From: BAIKAL-G1 sp943369525
Lineage (GTDB): Bacteria; Cyanobacteriota; Cyanobacteriia; PCC-6307; Cyanobiaceae
NCBI GenBank assembly: GCA_943369525.1
Contig: CALRNL020000003.1
Coordinates: 225,741 to 289,740 of the forward strand
DNA length: 64,000 bases
Reading direction: 5' to 3'
This document shows, piece by piece, positions 21,750-32,147 of the stretch. The notes under the pieces were generated by a model. It was not told the origin of the DNA. It worked only from the letters and a program-made list of their open reading frames with translations, and did not search any database. Made by a program: the position numbers and the translations under genes. Every line of letters begins with the position of its first letter. The stretch's first letter is position 1.

Positions 21750-23140
21750 CCCCGGCGGCCCCCAGCCCAGCGGCGCCTTCGGCGACCCCGTCCCCTGGGA
21801 TCCACCCAGCCGCCGCGAGCGGCCCCAGCGCCCCGCGCTGGGTGGTTGAACGGGCGGTTGAACGGGCGGCTGAGCGGGTGGCTGAGTTGGTGGCCGAACT
21901 GGCGGCCACCACCACCCGGCCCTGGACCCTGATGGAGGTCTGCGGCGGCCAAACCCACGCGATCGTGCGCTGGGGGCTCGACCAGCTGCTGCCCCCGGGC
22001 CTGCGCCTGCTGCACGGGCCCGGCTGCCCCGTCTGCGTCACGCCCGCGGAAACCATCGACCAGGCCCTGGATCTGGCCCGCCGACCGGAGGTGATCCTGT
22101 GCTCCTACGGCGACATGCTGCGGGTTCCCGGCAGTGGCGCCAGCGCCGATGGCGGGCTGGGCCTGCTGGGGGCCCGCGCCGGCGGCGGCGACGTGCGCCT
22201 GCTCACCTCGCCCCTGCAGGCCCTGGACCTGGCCCGGGCCGAACCCCAGCGCCAGGTGGTGTTTCTGGCGGTGGGCTTTGAAACCACGGCCCCGGCCACG
22301 GCCCTGCTGGCGAAGCAGGCCCAGGCCTGGGGCCTTGCAAACCTCTCCTTGCTGGTGGCCCACGTGCGGGTCAGCCCCGCCATGGAGGCGATCCTGGCCG
22401 GTGCGGACGACCACCACCACCCCCTAGGCGGGGCTAGCCCTGCGCCCCTGGCTGGTCCGGTCGATGGAGGCCCCTCGCCGGGCTCCCTGGCCCAACCCCG
22501 GCTCCAGCCCCCTGGCGTGCAGGGCTTTCTGGCCGCCGGCCATGTGGCCGCCGTGCTGGGCACCGGCGAATTGGCCGATCTGGTGCGGCGCCGGCGCCGG
22601 CCGGTGGTGGTCACGGGTTTTGAGCCCGCCGAGCTGCTGGCCGGAATCCTGCGCTGCGTGCAGTTGCTGGAGGCGGGCACCCCCCAGCTGGCCAATGCCT
22701 ATGGCCGGGTCGTGCGGCCCGGGGGCAACCCGGCCGCCCGGGCCCTGCTGGCCAGCGTCTTTCAAGTGGTGGACCAGCCCTGGCGGGGCCTGGGCCCGAT
22801 TGCCGGCGGCGGCCTGGTCCTGGCGCCGGCCTACGCCCAGCTCGATGCCCGCTTGCGCTTTGGCCTGGCCAGCCCGGCGGCCGCTCGGGATCGGGGGCCG
22901 GCTCGAGACCCCCAAGGCCCGGGCGCTAGCCGGCCCGGCGGCGACCCCCCGGCGCCGGGAGCCAATCCCGCCCCGCCGCGGGAGACCTGCATCAGCGGCG
23001 CCATCCTGGGGGGCCGCGCCACCCCGCCCGACTGCCCGGCCTTCGCGCGCGTCTGCACGCCGGAGCGACCCCTAGGGGCGCCGATGGTGTCCACCGAGGG
23101 GGCCTGCGCCGCCTACTACCGCTACCGCCGCCATGGCTGA
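21746..23140 (+). CDS. hypD: Hydrogenase maturation iron-sulfur protein HypD
   Basis: Scaffold on which Fe(CN)2CO is assembled with HypC and HypE. 464 aa from a GTG start that overlaps the preceding stop; standard HypD is about 370 aa. Seen: MEVCGGQTH; GPGCPVCVT; VGFETTAP; and the C-terminal cluster motif with exact spacing C-x14-C-x6-C-x16-C (ending STEGACAAYY). Two non-standard insertions: about 30 residues rich in Pro/Gly after DDHHHPLGG, and about 35 residues before the last cluster. The N-terminal leader contains a four-fold 12-bp repeat. Confidence 0.92.
   Translation: MTPAAPSPAAPSATPSPGIHPAAASGPSAPRWVVERAVERAAERVAELVAELAATTTRPWTLMEVCGGQTHAIVRWGLDQLLPPGLRLLHGPGCPVCVTPAETIDQALDLARRPEVILCSYGDMLRVPGSGASADGGLGLLGARAGGGDVRLLTSPLQALDLARAEPQRQVVFLAVGFETTAPATALLAKQAQAWGLANLSLLVAHVRVSPAMEAILAGADDHHHPLGGASPAPLAGPVDGGPSPGSLAQPRLQPPGVQGFLAAGHVAAVLGTGELADLVRRRRRPVVVTGFEPAELLAGILRCVQLLEAGTPQLANAYGRVVRPGGNPAARALLASVFQVVDQPWRGLGPIAGGGLVLAPAYAQLDARLRFGLASPAAARDRGPARDPQGPGASRPGGDPPAPGANPAPPRETCISGAILGGRATPPDCPAFARVCTPERPLGAPMVSTEGACAAYYRYRRHG
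21845..21892 (+). repeat. Four 12-bp tandem units in the HypD N-terminus
   Basis: Units such as GTTGAACGGGCG repeat four times with a few changes and encode VERA/AERV-type helical repeats just ahead of the first HypD motif. The frame is kept. Confidence 0.65.
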
Positions 23141-23248
23141 GCTGCCCCTACCGACGGCCCCGATCCCTGGCTGGCTAGCCGGCCCGCCCGGACCAACCGC
23201 CCCCAGGCCCGGGGCTGGCGCCCGGGCTGGCGATCGGGGGAGGGCGCC

Positions 23249-24277
23249 ATGACCGGCTCCGCCGCGATCCCCGGGGCCGCCCAAGCCCGGATCCAATTGG
23301 CCCATGGCGGCGGCGGCACCCTGATGCAGCAGCTGATCGACCAGGAGCTGCGCCGCCTCTACGACCCCCCCGACCTGGTGCTCCATGACGCCGCCCGGCT
23401 GGAGCTGCCCGCCGGCCCCGTGGCCTTCAGCACCGACAGCTATGTGGTGCAGCCCCTGGAATTCCCGGGGGGCGACATCGGCAGCCTGGCCGTGATCGGC
23501 ACCGCCAACGACCTGGCCATGGCCGGCGCCCGGCCCCTGCATCTGGGCGTCGGCCTGATCCTCGAAGAGGGGCTGCCCCTGGCCCTGCTGCGCCGCATCG
23601 TCGCCTCGATGGCGGCCGCGGCCCGGCGCTGCGGCCTGGCGATCCGCACCGGTGACACCAAGGTGGTGGAACGGGGCCAGGCCGATGGCCTGTATGTGAA
23701 CACCAGTGGTCTCGGATCGATCGAGAGCCCCCGCCCGATCGAGCCCCAGGCGATCCGCCCCGGCGACCGGATCCTGGTGAGCGGCGACCTGGGCCGCCAT
23801 GGCGTGGCGATCCTGGCGGCCCGCCACCGGCTGAGCCTCGATCCCCCGATTGGCAGCGACTGTGCGCCGCTGTGGCCCCTGGTGCAGCAGCTGCTCGCGG
23901 CCGGGGTGGTGCCCCATTGCCTGCGGGACCTCACCCGAGGCGGCCTGGCCAGCGCCCTGGAGGAGCTGGCCCAGGCGAGCGGATTGGAGATGGCGGTGGA
24001 GGAGGGCGCCATTCCCGTGCTGGAGCCGGTGGCCCGCACCTGCGAGCTCCTGGGCTTCGATCCCCTGCACCTGGCCAATGAGGGGCGCTTCGTCGCCTTT
24101 GTGGCCGAGGCCGACCTGGCCGCCGCCCAGGCCGTGCTCGCCCCGGGCGGCGGCGCCGTGATCGGTGTGGTGCGGGCGGGGGGTGGCTCCCGCGGCCGGG
24201 TGCTGCTGCGCACCGCCTATGGCAGTGACCGACTGTTGCTGCCCACCAGCGGCGAGCTCCTACCCAGGATCTGCTGA
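23249..24277 (+). CDS. hypE: Hydrogenase maturation protein HypE
   Basis: HypE dehydrates its C-terminal thiocarboxamide to thiocyanate and hands cyanide to iron on HypC-HypD. 342 aa, normal. Seen: AHGGGGTLMQQLI at the N-terminus; FSTDSYVVQPLEFPGGDIG; the PurM-like ATP site (RTGDTKVVE); LRDLTRGGLA; and the essential C-terminal PRIC ending. It starts 108 bases after hypD, the only real gap in the hypB-hypE run, and ends the cluster. Confidence 0.95.
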   Translation: MTGSAAIPGAAQARIQLAHGGGGTLMQQLIDQELRRLYDPPDLVLHDAARLELPAGPVAFSTDSYVVQPLEFPGGDIGSLAVIGTANDLAMAGARPLHLGVGLILEEGLPLALLRRIVASMAAAARRCGLAIRTGDTKVVERGQADGLYVNTSGLGSIESPRPIEPQAIRPGDRILVSGDLGRHGVAILAARHRLSLDPPIGSDCAPLWPLVQQLLAAGVVPHCLRDLTRGGLASALEELAQASGLEMAVEEGAIPVLEPVARTCELLGFDPLHLANEGRFVAFVAEADLAAAQAVLAPGGGAVIGVVRAGGGSRGRVLLRTAYGSDRLLLPTSGELLPRIC

Positions 24278-24328
24278 ACCTTTATCTGCAAAACCATTGA
24301 TCTGCTGAGGCCTGGTGGCGCAGCACTG

Positions 24329-24378
24329 GCAGGCCTAGGGGGCGAACCCTGGGCCCAAGGCGCCCCCTGGGGGCCTGC
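24329..24378. terminator. Possible bidirectional terminator hairpin between convergent genes
   Basis: Arms of 8 bp (24337-24344 with 24361-24368) and 7 bp (24329-24335 with 24372-24378) can pair into one long GC-rich stem. It lies between hypE and a convergent small gene. There is no T-tract, so termination is an inference. Confidence 0.4.
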
Positions 24379-24380
24379 CC

Positions 24381-24734
24381 TCAGGTTTCGTTACCGCCAA
24401 ACATGTCGTCGTAGCCCTGGTAGGGCTCGAATTCATCCCAGCCGGGACTGGCCTGGTCGAGGAGGCCGTAGCGGGCGGCTTCATCGTTCATCCGGGTGTT
24501 GCCCTCGGGCCGGGTGTCACAGGTGATGCCGCCGCCGGCCACCGGCACGCAGTTCTGGAACACCACATCGGCCCGCACCGGCTTCAGGCCTGGCGTCGGG
24601 CCCAGAAGACCCAGGCCCACCAGGCCCAGGGCCAGTCCCCGGCCCAGCCAGCCCTCCGCCAGGGGCCAGGCCGCCCATGGGGGCTGCCGGCTGGACTGCC
24701 CCTGAAGATTGCTGCCCATTTGAACGGCGGCCAT
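24381..24734 (-). CDS. Conserved small exported or membrane-anchored protein, unknown function
   Basis: 117 aa from ATG 24734 (or 112 aa from ATG 24719). One hydrophobic segment (GLALGLVGLGLLG) followed by VRADV looks like a signal peptide or anchor. The mature part has two Cys (FQNCVPV, ITCDTRP) and an acidic, aromatic C-terminus (WDEFEPYQGYDD). I do not know a function. It is divergent from the small membrane protein at 24759 with only 24 bases between the starts. Confidence 0.6.
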   Translation of the reverse strand: MAAVQMGSNLQGQSSRQPPWAAWPLAEGWLGRGLALGLVGLGLLGPTPGLKPVRADVVFQNCVPVAGGGITCDTRPEGNTRMNDEAARYGLLDQASPGWDEFEPYQGYDDMFGGNET

Positions 24735-24758
24735 GGCGGAAGCGGCGGGGATCCTGAA

Positions 24759-24902
24759 ATGATGGTCGGTGCCTACGCCCCTGCCGTGATGTACACCGAT
24801 TGGACTGCCGTGATCCTGCTGCTGCTCACGGCGGCCCCCCTGGCCGTGGTCGTGGCCACAGCGGGGTTCTTCATCTGGCGGCAGAAGCGTCAGAAGCGCT
24901 GA
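24759..24902 (+). CDS. Small single-pass membrane protein
   Basis: 47 aa. Starts MMVGAYAPAVMYTDW, then one strong transmembrane helix (AVILLLLTAAPLAVVVATAGFFI) and a positively charged end WRQKRQKR, which suggests the C-terminus faces the cytoplasm. Function unknown. The earlier TTG at 24720 gives a less natural N-terminus. Confidence 0.6.
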   Translation: MMVGAYAPAVMYTDWTAVILLLLTAAPLAVVVATAGFFIWRQKRQKR

Positions 24903-25068
24903 TCCCCAAGGGATAGTGCGGCAGATGGCCCGCAACCAGCAACCCTGATTTTGACGTCAAGTTGATCTTGGAGCCAGGAGAACCTTGCCGCCAAGTGAAC
25001 CTTCCAGCCAAGTTGATCTGAAAGTCAGGCTGCTCCCTTGGGAGCCCAATCGGGAAGACAACGGGGCT

Positions 25069-25425
25069 TCAGTTGGCGAGGTCCTGCACGGGCTCCTCAG
25101 CTGGAAGCCTGCCCTGACCCCCACGGGCGCTGGCCATCAGCTGGTTGAGGGCCTGGCCCAATTGGGGCAGGGGTTCAAAGGAGCTGCTGGCTGCTACGAC
25201 CGGCAACACCCCTTGGCCGGCGCAATCGAGACAGGTGCGAAAGCGCCTGCCGCTTAGCCGCAACACGCCGCTGCCACCGCAGCTGGGGCAGGGGCGGGGA
25301 CCGCTAAGGGCCCCAGGGATTTGGAGGGGGCTTGGGGTGCGCCCCCTTTCGGGGCCCAAGGCTTGGGGCGCAAGCTCCAAGGCAGGAACTAGGCCCGACT
25401 GGCGCGAAAGAGGAGGCAAAGCCAA
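25069..25425 (-). CDS. Small DnaJ-type zinc-finger protein
   Basis: 118 aa. The centre carries two CxxCxGxG-like units (CPSCGGSGVL ... CLDCAGQGVL), a single treble-clef zinc site as in DnaJ-like cysteine-rich domains. The rest is low complexity; the start may lie further in than 25425. No partner is evident; it is next to the GluQ-RS gene on the same strand, 65 bases downstream of it. The role is unknown. Confidence 0.65.
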   Translation of the reverse strand: MALPPLSRQSGLVPALELAPQALGPERGRTPSPLQIPGALSGPRPCPSCGGSGVLRLSGRRFRTCLDCAGQGVLPVVAASSSFEPLPQLGQALNQLMASARGGQGRLPAEEPVQDLAN

Positions 25426-25490
25426 AATGTGTGTTCAATTCCTGTCACAACAGTGTGGCGAATTTTGGGCGTTTAAATCCGCAAGTTTCC

Positions 25491-26639
25491 TTAAATCTGA
25501 TGCTGGTTCAAGGCTGTAGCCATCTGGGTGGCCACAAGTCGCTTTAAGGGCTGTTCCAGTCCTAAAGGCTGTTCCTGGCCTAAGGGCTGTTCCATGCCTA
25601 GGGGCTGTCGGTTCGCCCACCCCAGTGGGGAGCGTCCAGCGTTTATTTGTTGAAGCTTTAAATCCTGCCGATTGGCTTGCCGAATCCTTAGCTCGGCCCA
25701 TAAATCCGCCGCACTGAGCCGGCTGCCCGGCTTCACCAACTCCAGTTCCGCCGCCAGCAGCCCCACCACGGCCGGGCCATCGAGGCCCCGATCCCTCAGG
25801 GCCGCCAGGCCTTCGCCCCCGCTGCGTTTGGCCAGGCGCTGGCCGCTGCCATCGAGCAGCAGGGGGCCATGCCAGTAGGTCGGGGCGGCGCCGCCCAGGG
25901 CCGCCATTACGGCCACCTGGGCGGCCGTGGCCGGCCAAAGGTCGTGGCCCCGCACCACATCGCTAATGCCCAGGCTGAGTTCATCCACGGCCGTGGCCAG
26001 GTGATAAGCGACTAGACCATCGGCGCGGCGCAGCACCACATCGCCCACCTGGCTGGGGCCATCCAGGTCGCCCGCTGGCGCTAGCCGGTCCTGCCAGTGC
26101 AGCCGGCCGGATGGCAGGCGCAGGCGCCAGCTCGGCAGCCGCCCGCCTAGGGCACCCCAGGCCGGATCCAGGCCTGCGCAGGTGCCGGGGTACACCGCAA
26201 AGGCGCCGTGGGGGGCCGAGATGTCGGCCAGGAGTCGGCGGCTGCAGCGACAGGGGTAGAGGGCACCGCTGCGGCGTAGCCAGGAGAGGGTGCTGGCGTA
26301 CAAGCCGCGGCGCTGACTCTGCAGCAGGGGTGGCCCGTCCCAGGCGAGACCCAGCCAGGTCAAGTCGGCCTGGATGGCCCCGATTGCCCCTGGCCGGTTG
26401 CGGGGGCGATCGAGATCGTCAATGCGTAACAGCCACTCGCCCCCCTGGAGGCGGGTCACCAGCCAGGACAGCAGGGCAGTGGCCAGGTTGCCGCGATGGA
26501 GCGGCCCCGTTGGTGAAGGGGCATAACGGCCGCAGGGCCCCTGGCGTCGCCGCCGCAGACCAGCCTCAAACAGCCGGGCTAGGTGGTCGGGCAGGGGCTT
26601 GCTGGGGTCGCCCATGGCGAGGGGACTAGGCCCGGTCAA
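25491..26639 (-). CDS. gluQ: Glutamyl-Q tRNA(Asp) synthetase
   Basis: Paralogue of the glutamyl-tRNA synthetase catalytic domain that attaches Glu to the queuosine of tRNA(Asp). About 382 aa, or 374 from ATG 26615. Seen: the class I signature YAPSPTGPLHRGN; LRIDDLDRPR; a zinc-like set of Cys (CRCSRRLL ... YPGTC); and the KMSKS equivalent RLAKRSGG. No anticodon-binding domain, as expected. The last ~35 residues are a QPLG repeat encoded by an 18-bp tandem and are not part of the family. Confidence 0.88.
   Translation of the reverse strand: MTGPSPLAMGDPSKPLPDHLARLFEAGLRRRRQGPCGRYAPSPTGPLHRGNLATALLSWLVTRLQGGEWLLRIDDLDRPRNRPGAIGAIQADLTWLGLAWDGPPLLQSQRRGLYASTLSWLRRSGALYPCRCSRRLLADISAPHGAFAVYPGTCAGLDPAWGALGGRLPSWRLRLPSGRLHWQDRLAPAGDLDGPSQVGDVVLRRADGLVAYHLATAVDELSLGISDVVRGHDLWPATAAQVAVMAALGGAAPTYWHGPLLLDGSGQRLAKRSGGEGLAALRDRGLDGPAVVGLLAAELELVKPGSRLSAADLWAELRIRQANRQDLKLQQINAGRSPLGWANRQPLGMEQPLGQEQPLGLEQPLKRLVATQMATALNQHQI
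25543..25614 (-). repeat. Four 18-bp tandem units encoding the GluQ-RS tail
   Basis: About four copies of an 18-bp unit (plus strand, consensus CCTAAGGGCTGTTCCATG) encode the repeated peptide EQPLGx near the C-terminus. It is similar in kind to the Gln/Pro tail of HypF. Confidence 0.7.
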
Positions 26640-26674
26640 GGGACGATCAGCCCTGACCCTTCAGCGCTAAAGCT

Positions 26675-26950
26675 TCAGCCCTGAACCTTGTCCTTGAACA
26701 GCTTGCCGGCGGTGAAGGCGGGCACGCGCTTGGCTTCGATCTTGATCTTCTCGCCGGTTTTGGGGTTCAGACCCTGGCGGGCGGAGCGGTCGCGGGGCTC
26801 GAAGGAGCCGAAGCCCAGGATCGAAACCTTTTTGCCATCGACCACCGAATCGATGATCGTGTCGATCAGGGTGTCCACCACCTGGGCCACTTCGGTTTTG
26901 GTGAGCTCGGTGCGCGCAGCCACGAGGTTGACGAGGTCAGCTTTGTTCAT
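26675..26950 (-). CDS. DNA-binding protein HU
   Basis: Nucleoid protein that bends DNA as a dimer. 91 aa, full length. Seen: N-terminal MNKADLVNLVAARTELTK; the core turn SILGFGSFEPRDR; and the DNA-arm sequence with NPKTGEKIKIEA and VPAFTAGK. The gene stands alone on the minus strand with about 155 bases of upstream non-coding DNA that would hold its promoter. Confidence 0.96.
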   Translation of the reverse strand: MNKADLVNLVAARTELTKTEVAQVVDTLIDTIIDSVVDGKKVSILGFGSFEPRDRSARQGLNPKTGEKIKIEAKRVPAFTAGKLFKDKVQG

Positions 26951-27107
26951 CGGAAAGGAATCTTCTGGGTTCAGCGGGAGTCAGGCGAATCGGAAAGCCC
27001 GACAGGCACTGGAGTCAGCGCGCCAATCGTATGGGGAGTCGCCAGATGCGGCAACCCGAGAAGGCCAGCGCCATCTTGCTTTTAGCCGAAAACGTCCCCA
27101 ACCCGAC

Positions 27108-27884
27108 TCATGCGAGCCCGTCCAGCAGGGGCCTGCCGGGGCTGATGAGCTTCTCGCCGCCGAGGGCCCCCAGGCCGGCCCCGCTGGCAATCCAGTGGGG
27201 AGATCCCTGTGGCAGCCAGGCTTTTAAGGTTTTGAGGCTGCGCTGCCAGCGGCCCCAATGGAAGCTGCGGGCCGTGGCCAGGGGCGCGGCCGCCCCCGGA
27301 CCGGTGGGACTCAGGAGCCGTCCGCAAAAGAGCACATCCTGGTCACCGCTTGCATGCAAAACGCAGGCTCCGGGGGTGGGACCGGGGGTCCAGAGCAGCC
27401 GCAAGCCGGCTGCAAGCACCCATTCCTCGCCAAAGGTTTGCAGCTCTCGCACCCCCGGCAGCAGGTAGGCCTCCTGCTCCTGCACCAGCACGGGCCAGCC
27501 CAGGGCCTCCTGGAAACGGCGGGCGCGGCCGTGGCCTTCGCGGCTGGTCAAAACCAACAGGCCGGCCGGGCGCCCGCGCAGGAAGGCCAGGTTGGCGGCG
27601 GTGTAGGCCGGGCAGTCCACGAGTAGGGCGCCGTCCGCATGCTCCAGCCACCAGGCCGTGCCGCCCTGGCAATCCCGGTTGGGGGCAAAGGCCCAGAGGC
27701 CGCCGAGCACCGGCTGGGGTGGCCGGCCGGCCTCGGCCGGGGCGCTGGATTCTAGGAAGAGTTGCCCTGGGGCGCTTGCCCCACCCCCCAAGGGCGACCC
27801 TGCTGGCAGCCCAGGCGGCAAGGCCAGATCGGGTTCCACTTCGTGTCCCCCTTCGGACCCCAGGTCACCGTTCTGTTCTGGCAT
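27108..27884 (-). CDS. Metallo-beta-lactamase-fold protein lacking the metal motif
   Basis: 258 aa. The pattern after residue 70 (GGTAWWLEHADGALLVDCPAYT ... GLLVLTSREGHGRARRFQ ... LLWTPGPTPGACVLH ... DVLFCGRLL) matches an MBL fold, but the HxHxDH motif has decayed to SREGHG, so hydrolytic zinc chemistry is doubtful. The first ~65 residues are Pro/Gly rich. The start may be ATG 27884 or 27893; both nearly touch the divergent glgX start at 27892. Function unknown. Confidence 0.7.
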   Translation of the reverse strand: MPEQNGDLGSEGGHEVEPDLALPPGLPAGSPLGGGASAPGQLFLESSAPAEAGRPPQPVLGGLWAFAPNRDCQGGTAWWLEHADGALLVDCPAYTAANLAFLRGRPAGLLVLTSREGHGRARRFQEALGWPVLVQEQEAYLLPGVRELQTFGEEWVLAAGLRLLWTPGPTPGACVLHASGDQDVLFCGRLLSPTGPGAAAPLATARSFHWGRWQRSLKTLKAWLPQGSPHWIASGAGLGALGGEKLISPGRPLLDGLA

Positions 27885-27891
27885 GGGCACC

Positions 27892-30036
<2,145 letters not shown>

Positions 30037-30049
30037 GCGCCGCCCGCCC

Positions 30050-31396
30050 ATGGCCAGCAAGCTCACCCTCAACGCCAAGAATTTGGAGGCCCTTGGGGCC
30101 GCCCGCTTGGCCGAGTTGTTGCTGGATCTGAGCGCCGGCGATGGGGCGGCCAAACGCCAGCTGCGCCTGGCCCTGGCCGCCGGCAGCAGTGTGGAAGAGG
30201 CGGCCCAGGAGGTGCGCAAACGGCTGGCCAGCATCGCCCGCTCCAGCACCTATATCGATTGGCGCAAACGCAAGACCCTTACCAGCGACCTCCAGGCCCA
30301 ACATCGGGCCATCACCGGGCCGATTGCGGCGGCGAATCCGGCCCTGGCCCTCGACCTGCTTTGGCGGTTCCTCGACCTGGCCGATGGGCTGTTGGCCCGC
30401 AGCTCCGATGGCAGCGGCACCCTGGCGGACCTGTTTGGTGCCGCCGCGGCCGACCTGGTGCCCCTGGCCGCCGCCGCCGAGACGGAGCCCATCGCCGTCG
30501 CCGACCAGCTGTTTGAGCTGCTAGCGGCCAACGACTACGGCCAGTTCGACGGGCTCCTGCCCGCCGTGGCTGCGGCCCTGGGGGAACCGGGCTTGGTTCG
30601 GCTGGAGGCGATGGTTCTCGAGCAGGGCTTGCTCGATGGCCAGCGGGTGCTGCTGCAGATCGCCGAAGCCCGCGGCGACCTGGATGCCTACCTGGCCCGG
30701 GTGCCGGCCCAACAGTTGCAATGGCCCGATGGGGCCGCCGCCGTGGCCGACCGCTTCCTGGCCGCCGGCCGGGCGGCGGAAGCCCTGGCGATCCTCGACC
30801 AGGCGGCCCAGGCCGCCAAGGCCTGGCCTGCGCCCCATTGGACCCTGAGCCGCATTGCCGTCCTCGATGCCCTAGGGCGCAGGCAGGAGGCCCAGGAGCT
30901 GCGCTGGCAAGGCTTCGCCAAAACCCTCTCGATGTCCCTGCTGCGCGATTACCTCAAGCGCCTGCCCGCCTTTGAGGATGGGGAGCAGGAGGAGCGGGCC
31001 TTCGCCCTGGTGGAAGCCCACCCCAACCCGATCGAGGCCCTCACGTTCCTGGTGGCCTGGCCGGCCCTGCCGCGGGCCGCTAGCTACGTGCTCAACCACT
31101 GGGACCAGGACAGCTGGGATGGGGAGGACCAGGCTCCCTTGGCCGCCGCCGCCGAGCGCCTCAGTGGCGGCTACCCCCTGGCCGCCACCCTGCTCTACCG
31201 CCAACTGCTGGTGAAAGCCCTCTGGCTGGGGGGCGCCAAACGCCATCGCCAGGCCGTCAGCCACCTGGGCACCTGCCAGGGCCTGGCCGCCGCGATTGCC
31301 GACTGGCAAGGCCTCTGCGAGCACGGGGCTTTTGTGGCCGAGTTGAAGGAGTCCTTCGCCAGGAACTGGAGCGTCCGCGCCCTGCTGGAGGACTGA
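30050..31396 (+). CDS. DUF6880-like protein
   Basis: 448 aa, helical, rich in Ala and Leu. The N-terminus KLTLNAKNLEALGAARLAELLLDL and the motif IARSSTYIDWRKRK resemble the DUF6880 family as I remember it; no catalytic residues are known to me. The helical repeat-like pattern in the second half (TPR-like, for example AAEALAILDQAAQAAK) suggests a scaffold. It starts 13 bases after glgX and may be cotranscribed. Confidence 0.7.
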   Translation: MASKLTLNAKNLEALGAARLAELLLDLSAGDGAAKRQLRLALAAGSSVEEAAQEVRKRLASIARSSTYIDWRKRKTLTSDLQAQHRAITGPIAAANPALALDLLWRFLDLADGLLARSSDGSGTLADLFGAAAADLVPLAAAAETEPIAVADQLFELLAANDYGQFDGLLPAVAAALGEPGLVRLEAMVLEQGLLDGQRVLLQIAEARGDLDAYLARVPAQQLQWPDGAAAVADRFLAAGRAAEALAILDQAAQAAKAWPAPHWTLSRIAVLDALGRRQEAQELRWQGFAKTLSMSLLRDYLKRLPAFEDGEQEERAFALVEAHPNPIEALTFLVAWPALPRAASYVLNHWDQDSWDGEDQAPLAAAAERLSGGYPLAATLLYRQLLVKALWLGGAKRHRQAVSHLGTCQGLAAAIADWQGLCEHGAFVAELKESFARNWSVRALLED

Positions 31397-32036
31397 GCGA
31401 TCGCCCCGCTGCCCGGGCTTGCCCTTGGGGCCCCAGTCCAGACGCCCGCAGGGACCGATCGCTGGGGTGTCGTTGGCTTGAGGGTAGGGCTGGTTGATTG
31501 GGAGCCAGGTCAGGGGTGGTGGTGATGGTTGGCACCATCGGCGCGGCCAGGTCAGCGCCCCGGCCAGTCCATCGCCCCGGCCAGTCCATCGCCCCGGTTG
31601 GGGGATGGACACCCAGGATCGGGCCCGGGGTCCCCAATCAATCGAGTTGGCCATGGCGGTCAATCCCTACCAATCGCCATGGCCCATCGGCACCGATCTC
31701 GCTGCCGACTGGAGTTGGACGCCAGCCAGTTGCTAGGGAAAGAGATGCACGCTCGGGTGTGGGTCCTTGTCCTTTCCTTAGCTTGGCCATAGGGCGCCCA
31801 TAATCGCGCCAACCAGCAAGCTGTCCGCTCTCCCGATTGAGATCATCCCGATCCCCCGGGCGAGCAAAGGTTTGCTGCGATTGATGGGCTAGCGCAACCC
31901 AGTCCAGCCCAGGGGGCACCATCGCCATCAAGGCCCAGGTTCGCCATGGCTTGACCATCAAGAGTGTCTAGACGAGGGGCGCCATTGGGGCTAGCGATGG
32001 GGCAGGGGGCTGGAGGTGGAAAGGGTGCTTCAGTGG
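31397..32036. other. Intergenic region with a short tandem repeat
   Basis: About 640 bases with no gene I can support. It contains a 17-bp tandem repeat, unit CGCCCCGGCCAGTCCAT, at 31556-31598 (two full copies and part of a third). Several short frames exist on both strands but none has a protein-like composition. Confidence 0.45.
31556..31598. repeat. 17-bp tandem repeat, about 2.5 copies
   Basis: Unit CGCCCCGGCCAGTCCAT at 31556-31572 and 31573-31589, with a partial third copy to 31598. Non-coding position. Confidence 0.8.
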
Positions 32037-32147
32037 ATGGCTCCCATTGCAAAGGCTCCCCCTTGTTGCCAGCATGGGGTATCCCTTCGTAGGGGCTTTG
32101 GCCAGCATCACCTGCTGGTGCTAAGGCCGCCCGTCTCCCCCAATCCA

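Noticed and set aside
24985..25257. Plus-strand open frame opposite the zinc-finger gene
   Set aside because: The minus strand encodes two clear CxxC units here; the plus frame has none.
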